Source: Hordeum vulgare subsp. vulgare (lineage: Eukaryota; Streptophyta; Magnoliopsida; Poales; Poaceae). Taken from it: 64,000 nucleotides of DNA. The stretch lies in the NCBI RefSeq assembly GCF_904849725.1, contig NC_058518.1, positions 325,336,581 to 325,400,580 of the forward strand. Reading direction: 5' to 3'. The notes beneath the pieces were generated by a model. The model was not told where the DNA came from. It did not search any database and was given only the letters and a program-made list of their open reading frames with translations. This document shows, piece by piece, positions 46,868-57,597 of the stretch (positions are counted from its first letter, which is position 1; each line of letters opens with the position of its first letter). The translations under genes and the position numbers were made by a program.

Positions 46868-48381
46868 TGACACGTTGACGGAGACTTGCTTGCGTTGGTT
46901 TTTCCCTTGAAGAGGAAAGAGTGATGCAGCACAGGAGCAGTAAGTATATCCCTCAGTTTGAGAACCAAGGTATCAATCCAGTAGGAGAATCTCGTCAAGT
47001 CCAGAGTACCTGCACAAACACAAATGAGCTTGCACCCAACGCTATAAAGGGGTTGTCAATCCCTTCAAGATTGATTGCAAAGTGAGATCTGAAGGCGGAA
47101 AGTGCAACGAAGTAAAAGAGTAAGGCTGAAAATATGGTGTAAAGTAGACCTGGGGGCCATAGTGTTCACTAGAGGCTTCTCTCAAAATAGCAAATATTAC
47201 GGTGGGTGAACAAATTACTGTCGAGCAATTGATAGAATCGCGCAAAGTCATGATGATATCTAAGGCAATGATCATACATATAGGCATCACGTCTAAGACA
47301 AGTAGACCGATACTTTCTGCATCTATACTATTACTCCACACATCAACCGCTATCCAGCATGCATCTAGTGTATTGAGTTCATGATGAACAGAGTAACGCC
47401 TTAAGCAAGATGACATGATGTAGAGGGATAAACTCAAACCAATGATGAAAACCCCATCTTTTTACCCTTGATGGCAACAACATGATGCGTGCCTCGCTAC
47501 CCCTTCTGTCACTGGGTGAGGTCATCGCACGGTATGAACCCAAAACCAAGCACTTCTCCCATTGCAAGAATCATAGATCAAGTTGGCCAAACAAAACCCA
47601 CAACTCAAAGAGAATTACAAGGATATGAAATCATGCATATAAGAGATCAGAAGAAACTCAAATAAGATTCATAGATAATCTGATCATAAATCCACAATTC
47701 ATCGGATCTCGACAAACACACCGCAAAAGAAGATTTCATCGGATAGATCTCCATGAAGATCATGGAGAACTTTGTATTGAAGATTCAAGAGAGAGAAGAA
47801 ACCATCTGGCTACTAGCTATGGACCCGTAGGACTATGGTGAACTACTCACGTATCATCGGAGAGGTCATGGTGCTGATGAAGAAGCCCTCTGTATCCGAA
47901 TCCCCCCTCCGGCAGGGCACCAGAACGTGCCCCAGATAGGATCTTGCGGAGACAGAATCTTGCGGTGGTGGAAAAGTACTTTCGATGATCTCCTGATTTT
48001 TTCTGGAATTTTTGGGAATATATAGGCGAAAGACCTAGGGCAGAGGTGGCCCAGGGAGCCCACAAGTCTAGGAGGCGCGGGCCCCCCTGGCCGTGGCTAG
48101 GGGGCTTGTGGGGTCCCTGGTGGCCCCCTGCCTTGGTTCTCAAGTTCCCCGATCGTCTTGTGTATCGGAAAAATCTTTTTGGAAGTTTCGTTCCGTTTGG
48201 ACTCCGTTTAAAATCCTCCTCTGAGAAGGGTCAAAAACACGGAAAAAACAGGAACTGGCACTTGGCAGTGAGTTAATAAGTTAATCCCAAAAAAGATATA
48301 AAAGGCATACAAAGCATCCAAAGTTTGACAAGATAATAGCATGAAACCATCAAAAATTATAGATACGTTGGAGACGTATCA
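46868..48381 (-). repeat. 5' LTR of Sabrina
   Basis: 1514 bp. On the minus strand it starts TGATACGTCTCCAACG and ends ACGTGTCA. It contains the TATA box (around 48017-48025) and GC hairpin (48059-48112). The match to 8542-9001 defines the LTR pair. Confidence 0.88.
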
Positions 48382-48649
48382 GGGTCGACCGCCCAAAGAC
48401 GCAAGCAAGGTAGAATGTTAGGGTCCGAAGTGGGTGCGACCCAAAACAATTGAAGGATGCTTAAATGAAAGTAGCGGCTAGGGAATGCTCTGAACTCCTG
48501 GGGGCCACACGGCCCTGTGGGCGCCTTCGAACGGAGTAAGTCAAAAAGTTACCTGGCAGCAGTTATCAAAAAGGTCACCTGGCGGCAACGCCGCTGAGGA
48601 GCCGAGGGCGCTGCCATCTCCCGATCTCCTGCTTCCACGGTCGCGACCC

Positions 48650-49597
48650 TCACGGGTCCGCCATCTCCCGAGGCTTGGGACCTTCGCTCAGCCCGAGCAT
48701 CTCCTCCTCTTCCTCGCCACGCCCTAGCAGACAAGGCATGAGCATGGCCCGTTTGAGTCGCTGGTAGGTGGCAGCCACGTTCCTGAGCCCAAAGGGCATG
48801 AGGGTGCTAGCACTTGCGCACACCCATCGATGATCAGCTAGCGCGGGCCAGAAGGGGCCTTGAGCCGCGACTCTTTTGATGGCGAGCGCGTTGATGCTGA
48901 TGCGGGGCCGATCGACCATGCCACCGACGACGACTGCAATTGGTGGTGTAGGGAAGTCCCCGCCTCGCACGGCACGTGCCTCTCGAAGCTCTTGGATTGC
49001 TCTGATGACGGACTCACGGGAGCTGAGCGGGCACGCGCCGGAGCTCGCCCTCGGGTTGTGCTCGAGCGCCACCCTCACCTCACTGGTCAGGCCTGGCACC
49101 TCCCCGGTGGGAGCCCCCAACCCTGACCCAAGGGGGGCACCGAGCGCGCCTTCCTATGCGATGGGACGCATGACCCCGTCCCCGGGCACGGAGCCTGAAG
49201 CACCAGGGCTCTTCGTGGGGAGGAGTTGCTTCTTCTTCTTACGTGGGTCCATGCGGGGTGGCTCAATTTCTTCGTCGTCCGAGTGTTCCGCCGCCGCGTG
49301 GTAGGCGCGTTCAAGTGTACATACGACATACTTTTCGTCGTAGGTGATGGTGATGATGCCTCTGCTCCCTGGCACCTTGAGGACGTTGTAGTCGTGGTGG
49401 GTCACTGCCATGAACTTGGCGAGAGCAGGGTACCCCAGGATCGTGTTGTACGGCAGGTGGATGTGCGCGACGTCAAAGACAATGATCTCCGTGTGGTAGT
49501 TCTTGCGCTCGCCGAAGGTGACCGGCAGATGCACCTGCCCAATGGGCACGGTGGACCCCTCCGTAACTTCTGAGAAGGGCTTGGTGGGCATGAGCTG
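48650..49597 (-). pseudogene. Protease C-terminal part and RT remnant of element E
   Basis: In the same frame as the protease ORF: LPYNTILGYPALAKFMAV, then an interdomain region, a TAG at 49154, a degraded stretch and LMPFGLRNVAATYQRL, the RT block that normally precedes the YxDD box. The upstream RT fingers and the YVDD block are missing and the reading dissolves into GRGEEEEE sequence, so most of RT, RNase H and integrase were deleted. Confidence 0.7.
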
Positions 49598-51653
49598 TTA
49601 GTATGGCAGCTGGAGTTTCTCGAAGGTCTCGACCGAGAGGACGTTGAGCCCCGTTCCACTATCGATAAGGGTCTTGGTGACGAGGACGTTGCTGATGGTT
49701 GGGGTGCACATCATGGGGAGTTTGCTGGCCATGAACGAGCACCTGAGCTTATCACTTGGGTCGAAGGTGATGGTGGTTTGGGACCAGTTGAGGGGGCTCG
49801 TTGCTTCGAGCTTCTGGAGAGCGGCATTCACCTCCCGAGCGAACTGCTTGAAGGCGCGGTTGGAGGCTGGGGTCTGGGCGCTGCCTAGGATGGAGGCCAC
49901 TGCCCTGATCTCCTGGAAGCCCCCAGCCCCATCATCCTGCCTGTCTTCATCCCTGCTTCTGGGTGGTGGAGGTAGCCTAGCCTCATGAGGTCAAGCCTCA
50001 CGAGGTTGACCGCACCGTTGCCCCTCCCGAGGATCGTCGCGCCAGTGGTCGTCCCGAGGCTGGTCGCGCCAACGGTCCTCCTGAGGCTGGCCGTGCCAAT
50101 GGTCTTCATGAGGCTCTTCACGCCACCCATGACGCGGCTCCCGGTCGTCCCAGCGGCCTCCACTGCGACCACCGCCGCGCGCGGGGCCTCTGTCTCCCCT
50201 TCGAGGGCGTTTGCTGAAGTGCTCAGCACGGACTAGTCAGAACTCTTGGCACTCGGAGGTATCATGGTCGGTGGTGCCATGGAAGACACACGTTGGGCCC
50301 CCTCCAGACAGACGCTCTCCCCCTCGGTCGTACTTCGTCTCAGGCTCGGCTGCGAGCACCGCAAGAGCTTTGAGCTTTGCCTCCTTGGCCTTGGTCTTCT
50401 TCTCGTTTGGTTCCGTCGCCTGAGGCCCGAGGAGTGACACGCGACCTTCTTCAGCCCTGGCACACTTGTTTGCCAGGTTGAACATCTCCAGTGCAGTGCT
50501 CATTTCGTCACTCATGGCAAGCTCCTCCTTCATCTTGAGGTCGGTGACTTTGTTGGAGAAGGCCGAGATGACGGCCTCGTCCGACGCGTTGGGGATCTTG
50601 AGGCGCATGACCGTGAAGCATTGTATGAACTTGTGCAGGGTCTCCCCCTCCTGCTGCTTGATGCACCGCAGGTCGTTCACGGTGGGAGCACGATCACGGG
50701 TGCCCTAGAAGTTGGCGATGAAGCGTTCGCGCAGGCCATCCCAGGAGGTGATGGACGCCTTTGGGAGGTTGAGGAGCGAAGAGAGCGCGCCGCCCTTGAG
50801 CACCATGGGGAACCGGCACGCCATGACCTGGTCGCCTCCTCCTGCCGCCCTGATGCTCATCATGTAGAATTGCAGGAACTCGGCCGGGTCCAGGGTGCCG
50901 TCGTAGCGCGGGGGTAGGTCAGGCTTGAACTTGCATGGCCACATAGTTGGGTAGAGCTCAGGGCCGATGGCGAGGCACCCCGCCAGCCCGACGGGTGTTG
51001 CGCGCAGGGGCGACCAGGTCCTGTTGCTCCAACGGGTTTGCTTCGAGCGGGGCGCGTTCGTGGCCCAGGACCTGCAGAGCCAGGAGCGCGCGTGCGTCGA
51101 CGCGTGGTCGATGAACCACCTGGTAGCTTGCTTCGTCTCCTAGCCCCGCCTTGGGCCCGCAAGGTCGGTCGCGGGGACACGCTTCCTGCCTGCGCTAGGG
51201 ACGCGCATCACGCCGCAGAGGTGGGGGTGGCGCGTCTTGCTCCTCGTCGTTCGCCAGGGATGGTTGGGGCCGAAACGAGAAGGAGAGCGCCACAGAATCA
51301 CCAACAGCAGCGACGAGCTGCTCGATGCGCTGGAGCCAGTTGTTGTGGCGGTTAGGTGTGGGTCGGTAGTGGAGCAGTTCGGTGGCCATGGCAAGCGCAC
51401 GCCGGTCGTGTGGCATCTCTGGCCGGGCGTGCGAGGCCGACCCGGAAGCCCGGACGAGCGACGGGGTGGTGGTGCGGCCGTCGGGGTGCTCGGTAGCCGG
51501 CTGGGAGGAACCTTGCTGTTCTTGAGCGTCGGGGCCTGTGGCGGCGTTCACCACGAGCGACCTTGACCGGCGCGCGGCGGTTGGGCCTGCGTGCGCTGTC
51601 TGAGCAACACGGGTGGTGTGGCGCTCGACGCGAGCCTGGCGAGCGTCAACCAT
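49598..51653 (-). pseudogene. gag and protease N-terminal part of element E
   Basis: The gag N terminus starts at 51653 (MVDARQARVERHT; helical, Arg/Ala-rich) and shifts frame between about 51195 and 50950. From 50944 one frame runs down to 49598 with TAG stops at 50705, 50237 and 49598 and one more in between. The capsid reads PPRYDGTLDPAEFLQFYMMS; a half zinc-finger-like CVFHGTTDHDTSEC follows; the protease active site is TLIDSGTGLNVLS. Confidence 0.75.
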
Positions 51654-51700
51654 CGGAGCGACAAAGCTTGGTGAAGGCAGAGCTTGGAGGAAACCTTGAC

Positions 51701-51722
51701 ACGCCCCCTACCTGGCGCGCCA
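51701..51722 (-). other. PBS of element E
   Basis: The minus strand reads TGGCGCGCCAGGTAGGGGGC next to the LTR edge, a PBS form I associate with TAT/Retand-type Gypsy elements. Confidence 0.7.
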
Positions 51723-51724
51723 AA

Positions 51725-52598
51725 TGTCGAATTTTGGGCTCCGCAAAACCCTAAAGATTCGAACTCAGGGGCGTGTACAAAGATCTCTCGTGGGCACGCC
51801 TCACCTAGCTTGCTACTCGTCTGAGATGGCAAAGAACACCCTCGATGGTGAGGAAGACACAGAACGTGGCAGTTTACCCAAGTTCGGGCCACTAGGAAGC
51901 GTGCCCTACTCCTGCTTTGGTGGATTGCCTCTCGTGGAGGTTGGTGGATGAACTAGTACAGTGTTCGAGGGCCTCCGGAGGCTGGTTCGGCCTTGTGTGA
52001 TTTCGGTGGGCGAGGATGAATGAATCGGATCGAATCGCCCCCCCCCCCCCCCCCTCTTATGAAGTAACCCATCCTCTATATATAGTGACGACCCCAGTCC
52101 TCTTCCCTTACAGTTTCGGCAGAAGGGATCTCACAATGGCCAATTTCGAAGGGGAACATGACACCCCTGCCCAAAGGTGGTCTTCGCATGCAAAGAGGTG
52201 CCAGCACTGCAGGGACGGGTCCACGAGTGACGTCTGTCCTGCTGGCGAGCGGCGATGGCTTTGTTGCACCAGAAGTGAAACCTTTGGAAGATGCCTTGGG
52301 AACCCCGGTACGTCCTTGCCCCCTTTGCACTAAAGAGGAAACTGCTCCGCCCTGTTGTCTGCTGCTCACCTGTCCTTCCCACATGTCATCCTTGACTCCT
52401 GAGGCTGGGCCTTGCCTCCGAATATCCACCGCTCCGGAGGGGTCCTGACGAGGCCCCCCGCGGGTCTTGATGTTGTTCCTCCTCGCGAGGGCCTTGCCTT
52501 GAGTGGTATCACGCCCAATCGTGCTTGCTTGATGAAGTGGGCTAGCCCTGGGCCACATGCAGGTAGGTCTGGGTACCCCCATTCCCAGAACGCCGACA
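51725..52598 (-). repeat. 5' LTR of element E
   Basis: 874 bp from TGTCGAATTTTGGG to CGCCGACA. A minus-strand TATA (ACTATATATAGAGG) lies at 52074-52087, with a run of about 17 C at 52038-52054 just downstream of it. Beyond 52598 the B2 internal sequence resumes; predicted TSD GGCGC. Confidence 0.82.
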
Positions 52599-54948
52599 GG
52601 CGCAAGCAATAAAAATTGCTCCTTAAATATGTGTGGTTTATTAGTGTGAGGGAAATAAACTTTATACGAACTTGTGATATAGAAGGAATAAAAGTGACGG
52701 ACTGCATAATAAAGTTCTTTATCACAAGGGGCAATATAAAGCGACGTTCTTTTGCATTAAGAGATTGTGCATCCAACTATAAAAGCGCATGGCAACCTCT
52801 GCTTCCCTCTGCGAAGGGCCTATCTGTTACTTTTACTTTATAGTACTTACCTTTATGCAAGAGTCGTGGTGATTTTCACCATTTCCTTTATTTCGCCTTT
52901 ATCTTTTGGCAAGCGTCACGTGTTGGGGAATAGTCTAGACAAATATATCCACTCATATGTGGGTGATCATGAATTTTTATTGTTGACATTACCCTTGAGG
53001 TAAATAGTTGGGGGGAAAAACTATAAGCCCCTATCTTTCTATGTGTCCAATTGAAGCTTTGACCTCATAGGTACCGCGTAAGTGTTAGAAATTATGAAAG
53101 ACTATAAGATGATTGAGTATGTGGATTTGCTTTACAAGCTCTTATATTGTCTCTTTCCTACGTTGCGATAAATTGGAATTGCCTCAATGACTGGAATCAT
53201 AGTTTGTTAGTTCTCAATAGAGTTCTTGATTCATACTTTACCTTGTGAATGAATTGTTACTCTAATATAAGATATTCTATGTCAATATGTGTTGTTGTCC
53301 TAAAGATAATCATGATGCCTGCATGTCCGTATTTTATTTTATCGACACCTCTGTCTCTAAAAATGTGGACACATCTATTGATTTTGGCTTTTGGTTGAGG
53401 ACAAGCGAGGTCTAAGCTTGGGGGAGTTGATACGTCCATTTTGCATCATGCTTTTATTTCAATATTTATTGCATTATGGGCTGTTATTACACATTATGGT
53501 ACAATACTTATGCCTTTTCTCTCTTATTTTACAAGATTTACATGAAGAGGGAGAATACCGGCGGCTGGAATTTTGGACTAGAAAAGGAGCAAATCTAAGA
53601 GACTTATTTTGCACAGTTCCAAAAGTCCTGAAAGGTTACGGAGAATTGTTTTGGAATATAAAAAAATAATGGGCGAAAGAAGTACCGGAGGGGGCCCACT
53701 ATGTGGCCACAAGCCAGGGGGCGCGACCTACCCCCTGGCCGCGCCCTACAGGCTTGTGGGCCCCCTGGCAGGCCTCTGGTGCCCATCTTCTACTATAAGA
53801 AGGGTTTTGACCTGGAAAAAATCATATCAGACCTTTTGGGACACGATGCCATTGTCCTGAGGCGGAACTTCGACAGAACCAATCTAGAGCTCCCACAGAG
53901 CTATTCCGTTGGGGAAACTTCCCTTCTGTAGGGGGAAATGGAAGCCATCATCATCATAACGATCCTCTCATCGAGAGGGGGTCAATCTCCATCAACATCT
54001 TCATCAGCACCATCTCCTCTCCAAACTCTAGTTCATCTCTTGTATCCGTTCTTTGTCTCAAAACCTCAGATTGGTATGTGTGGGTTGCTAGTAGTGTTGA
54101 TTACTCCTTGTAGTGAATGCTAGTTGGTTTATTTGGTGGAAGATTATATGTTCAGATCCTTAATGATTATCAATACTCCTCTGATCATGAATATGAATAT
54201 GCTTTGTGAGTAGTTACGTTTGTTCCTGAGGACATGGGATAAGTTCTGTTATAAGTAATCATGTGAATTTGGTATTCGCTCGATATTTTGATAAGTTATA
54301 TGTTGTATCTCCTCTAGTGGTGTCATGTGAACGTCGACTACATGGCACATTACCATTATTTAGGCCTAGAGGAAGGCATTGGGAAGTAACAAGTAGATGA
54401 TGGGTTGCTAGAGTGACAGAAGCTTAAACCATAGTTTATGTGTTGCTTCATAAGGGGCTCATTTGGATCCATATGTTTAATGTTATGGTTAGATTTATCT
54501 TAATTCCTATTTCGTAGTTGCAGATGCTTGCGAGAGAGGTTAATCATAAGTGGGAGGTTTGTCCAAGTAAGGACAGCACCCAAGCACCGGTCCACCCACA
54601 TATCAAATTATCAAAGTAACGAACGCAAATCACATGAGCATGATGAAAACTAGCTTGACATAAATTCTCATGTGTCCTCGGGAGCGCTTTTCTTTATATA
54701 AGAGTGTGTTCAGGCCTGTCCTTTGCTACAAAAAGGATTGGACCACCTTGTTGCAACTTAGTTACAATTGTTACTTGTTACTCGTTACAAATTACCTTAT
54801 CACCAAACTATTTGTCACCGATAATTCCAGTGCTTGCAGAGAATACCTTACAAAAAAACGCTTTTCATTTCCTTCTGCTCCTCGTTGGGTTCGACACTCT
54901 TACTTGTCGAAAGGACTACGATAGATCCCCTACACTTGTGGGTCATCA
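52599..54948 (+). mobile_element. Element B2: 3' end of a second Athila-like element of the B family
   Basis: 52599-53427 matches 17542-18354 of B (3' non-coding region ending in the PPT AGCTTGGGGGAGT). The 3' LTR follows. The left part is cut by element E. B and B2 are the same family at different depths of the nest. Confidence 0.88.
53428..54948 (+). repeat. 3' LTR of element B2
   Basis: 1521 bp from TGATACGTCC to GGGTCATCA. Clearly more diverged from both B LTRs than these are from each other. It keeps the hairpin (CCACAAGCC 53707-53715; GGCTTGTGG 53751-53759) and a TATA-like ACTATAAG near 53792. Predicted TSD CGCCC. Confidence 0.92.
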
Positions 54949-55965
54949 CGCCCACAATTTCAAATCCGCGAAAACCCCGCGACATTTCGATCCGATTGGA
55001 TCCCGCGTCCACCTTTCAAAAACAAGGTGATTCTGCCGCCGAACACTCTGTCTATCCGAAGGACTCGAATCACTCGGATATGCGCATATGTGATCAAGAA
55101 AGTTCCATTCGGACGCAAGTGGGGTTAGTCCTAACTCTCGCTTGATCACTCGGAGCCCTTGGCCCACATACACCCGAGTCGTTGATGTCTCTCTTCTAGA
55201 GATGGTCAAATGTTACCGAATGAGGACCTCCGGGTCAATCCGACCATTCGAAATCTTCCAATCCTGAATTCTTGGTGGTTTATTTTGGATCCGAGTGAAA
55301 CAATCCGGAGCTGCTTTCTAGGTGTCCCCGAGACGCCAGAGACACCGCGAAGTGTCTGTCACGCGACCAGTTAAACTTCAACTGATTCGGGGGCTACTGA
55401 CGGGGTTACCTACTAAGGTTAGGGTCATGGAGTTGTCATCCAGGGTCCACCTAGCCCCCCCCCCCCACAATCATTGAAGTCCTAAGTCAACCGATGCAAC
55501 TCTGGTTTCATCCGACATATGGACACTCGACCATCCTCAAGTCAGTCGGACATGTACCAACACTCGGACCAGGGCAAGCGTGAACGAAAGGGCTTCAATG
55601 GCCAAGGGACTTAACATCTCACATAAAGCACAGTGAAGACCAATGTTACTAGTAACACCATAGTTAGAGCTACTGTTACTAGTAACTTCCATAGTTATTA
55701 GTCATTTAATACCCTTGTAATGGGACGTAGCGGGCCTGACGAACTCTATATAAGCTCTCCCGATGCTCTTCGACAAGGGTTAAGCACCGTGTGTATTCAC
55801 ACCCCTAATAAGCAAACACTAAGTCTCTCGGCTCGAGACGTAGGGTCTTTACCACTTCCGAATGGGGCCTGGACTCCTACATCCGAGTGTTACACATGCG
55901 CCATAGCTAGGCTCCGCCCCCTCATCCGTACCCCTCGTACTATTGTCAAGCTCGTTCCCTCGACA
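54949..55965 (+). mobile_element. Element F: 3' end and LTR of a Ty3/Gypsy element
   Basis: 54949-55397 is non-coding internal sequence ending in a purine run (CGGGGGCTAC). The LTR 55398-55965 (568 bp) begins TGACGGGG and ends CTCGACA. TATA CTCTATATAAG lies near 55746. The rest of the element is left of B2, outside the window. Family not recognised; the short LTR and TGACGGGG start suggest a TAT-type Gypsy. Confidence 0.65.
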
Positions 55966-56035
55966 TCTGTCGCCGCCACTTTCGCTCGCCGTCTGCTACT
56001 TAAAGCTCGTCGTCCTTCACTTTACTCTAGTAGAT

Positions 56036-56413
56036 ATGCCCCCATGCCACCGGACAACTTATCTAATGTCGGAGCGTCGACTACAACTACTTGATCAGGT
56101 CCTTGCAAGGCACGAAGACTGGATAGCCGCGGGGCTACCTCCGGATGTGTTAGATCCGGAGGAGGAGGAGGAGGAGCATGAGGACGGGGAGAAGAAGGAG
56201 GAGAGAGAGGAGGAGGAGGGTGTGAGGGACGCAGGGGCCGCGGATCTGCAGGCGGAGCAACATGTGATCCTTGATTCCTTCTGGTCGAAATCGACGACGA
56301 AGGCCAAGCGACGTGGTTTGCAAGAGGCGGAGGTGGAGCACACCACAGACGTCGACGAGATGCACGCGACTATGAAGGAGGAGTGGCCAAAACCCTCCTA
56401 CGCGCCCATCTAA
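56036..56413 (+). other. Hypothetical acidic ORF (125 codons)
   Basis: The ORF opens upstream inside F's LTR; the first ATG outside it is at 56036 (MPPCHRTTYLMSERRLQLLDQ). It has a helical start, a long Glu-rich stretch encoded by GAG/GAA repeats (56155-56220), then DSFWSKSTTKAKRRG, and stops at 56411. A poly(A)-signal-like AATAAA occurs near 56545. It may be a gene fragment or an unrecognised transposon piece. Not recognised; low support for expression. Confidence 0.3.
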
Positions 56414-56500
56414 TATGTAGTTTATAGAGGTGGAGCACACCACAGACGTCGGCCCGGACGTCGTGAACATTTTCGACAACAACAAAGTGTAGTTTATAGA
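56330..56500 (+). repeat. Short direct duplications near the acidic ORF
   Basis: GAGGTGGAGCACACCACAGACGTCG occurs at 56330 and again at 56427 (offset 97). GTAGTTTATAGA occurs twice, near 56417 and 56488. Confidence 0.8.
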
Positions 56501-57597
56501 CTAGTATGTATGTCATCTTTTGTATGATTTGTATGAATTTAAGAAATAAAATATAAGGTATTCGGATCCATAGCATAAAATATAAAATAAATGTGTCTAG
56601 GGCACGTCTACATGTAACATAATTATTATACATCTAAATGATTAAATTAAATATATATAAAAAATACCCACATAAATCCCTATGTGATATCAATGATATA
56701 GAACTTAGATGTGTAATACTTATCTCACATGGTGTTTTAGCAAAATTGATATTAATTATGATTGGTTAATGTATATACGGTTCATGATCATTTGAGTGGC
56801 CGGGTTTGTTAAGTGTGGCTGTGGATGCTATAATTCCGTCGGAGAGCCAGCCGCTGTCGTGCAGCCGGTCCCATGCATGCACGTGCCCTGCGGCGCCGGT
56901 CAAGATGGCGCGAGGGGTGGTGGGGGGGCGCACCGACCGCAGCCAATGCCACCACCGCCATCACCGCGGCTGCGCGCATGGGATCCCACGTTCGCGCCCC
57001 GGTCACTGCTGGCCATTCGCTGGCCTGCGCATGTGGAGATGCTGGAGCGCCGTGCGCGCTTCACAACGTGGGTGCTCGAAGAGTTTAAGAAGGTTTTTAT
57101 AGTCCAACGATTTCCTGTGCTGAGACTTGGAAGCAGATGCTTTGTTGTGCTTAGGGCCAAACTTGTTCGTAATACGTGGACCATCGCAAGCTTGGACTAT
57201 CCAACGGTAATCAGATCCATCCAGTGAAACACAAGACCGAGCAAATTTTGCTGCCAAGGCAACGACCGCTGCGACCACCGGTCGAGCAGGCTCCGCTCCA
57301 ACACGGGCATTTCCCCGCCGCGCTCAGCTCAGTCCACTCCAAGCGCATACGCTCCCCCACCGCAGCATTCCGCCGCGGCGCCACGCCACCCTGTGACCTA
57401 CCACGCGCACGCGCTCCCCCTCTGCGTACACGCTGTCGAGCCAGTCCTCCTCCTTCCTTCCTCCCCAGTCCGTCCCGCTCTCTGCTCTCTGCTCTGCTCT
57501 CCACAGTGCAGCTCCACTGACTGAATCACCTGCTCTTCCTGTCGCTTCATCCGCCCAGCTACTCATTTCCCAAGACCGCCGGGCTCGACCCGCCGCA
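56501..57597 (+). other. Intergenic region and presumed promoter of the SKS gene
   Basis: 56501-56790 is AT-rich; 56800-57230 is GC-rich with overlapping ORFs on both strands and no recognisable product. 57230-57597 is C-rich with a CT-rich tract (CTCTCTGCTCTCTGCTCTGC, 57476-57500) shortly before the ATG. No convincing TATA box was found. The core promoter and 5' UTR are most likely in the last 350 bp. Confidence 0.5.

Larger units (their letters stand above)
43449..48381 (-). mobile_element. Sabrina element, right part (internal region and 5' LTR)
   Basis: The continuation of 8542-9644 after B. It includes about 3.4 kb of internal DNA with a single gag/protease-like ORF, a PBS, and the 5' LTR (46868-48381). 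I see no reverse transcriptase or integrase in either part, so this copy is non-autonomous. The flank GGGTC (48382-48386) is the predicted TSD; its partner lies outside the window. Confidence 0.8.
48382..52598 (-). mobile_element. Element E: deleted Ty3/Gypsy element (TAT/Retand-like), 5' part
   Basis: Minus strand: LTR 51725-52598 (TIR TGTCG/CGACA), PBS TGGCGCGCCAGGTAGGGGGC just inside, then gag, protease and a remnant of RT up to the Sabrina insertion at 48382. The gag type (PPRYDGTLDPAEFLQFY) fits the non-chromovirus TAT group. The left LTR is beyond the window. 48382-48649 shows no coding similarity that I recognise. Confidence 0.75.

Noticed and set aside
56796..57278. Overlapping ORFs on both strands upstream of the SKS gene
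   Set aside because: A GC-rich stretch with chance open frames; no domain, no consistent start, no splice structure.
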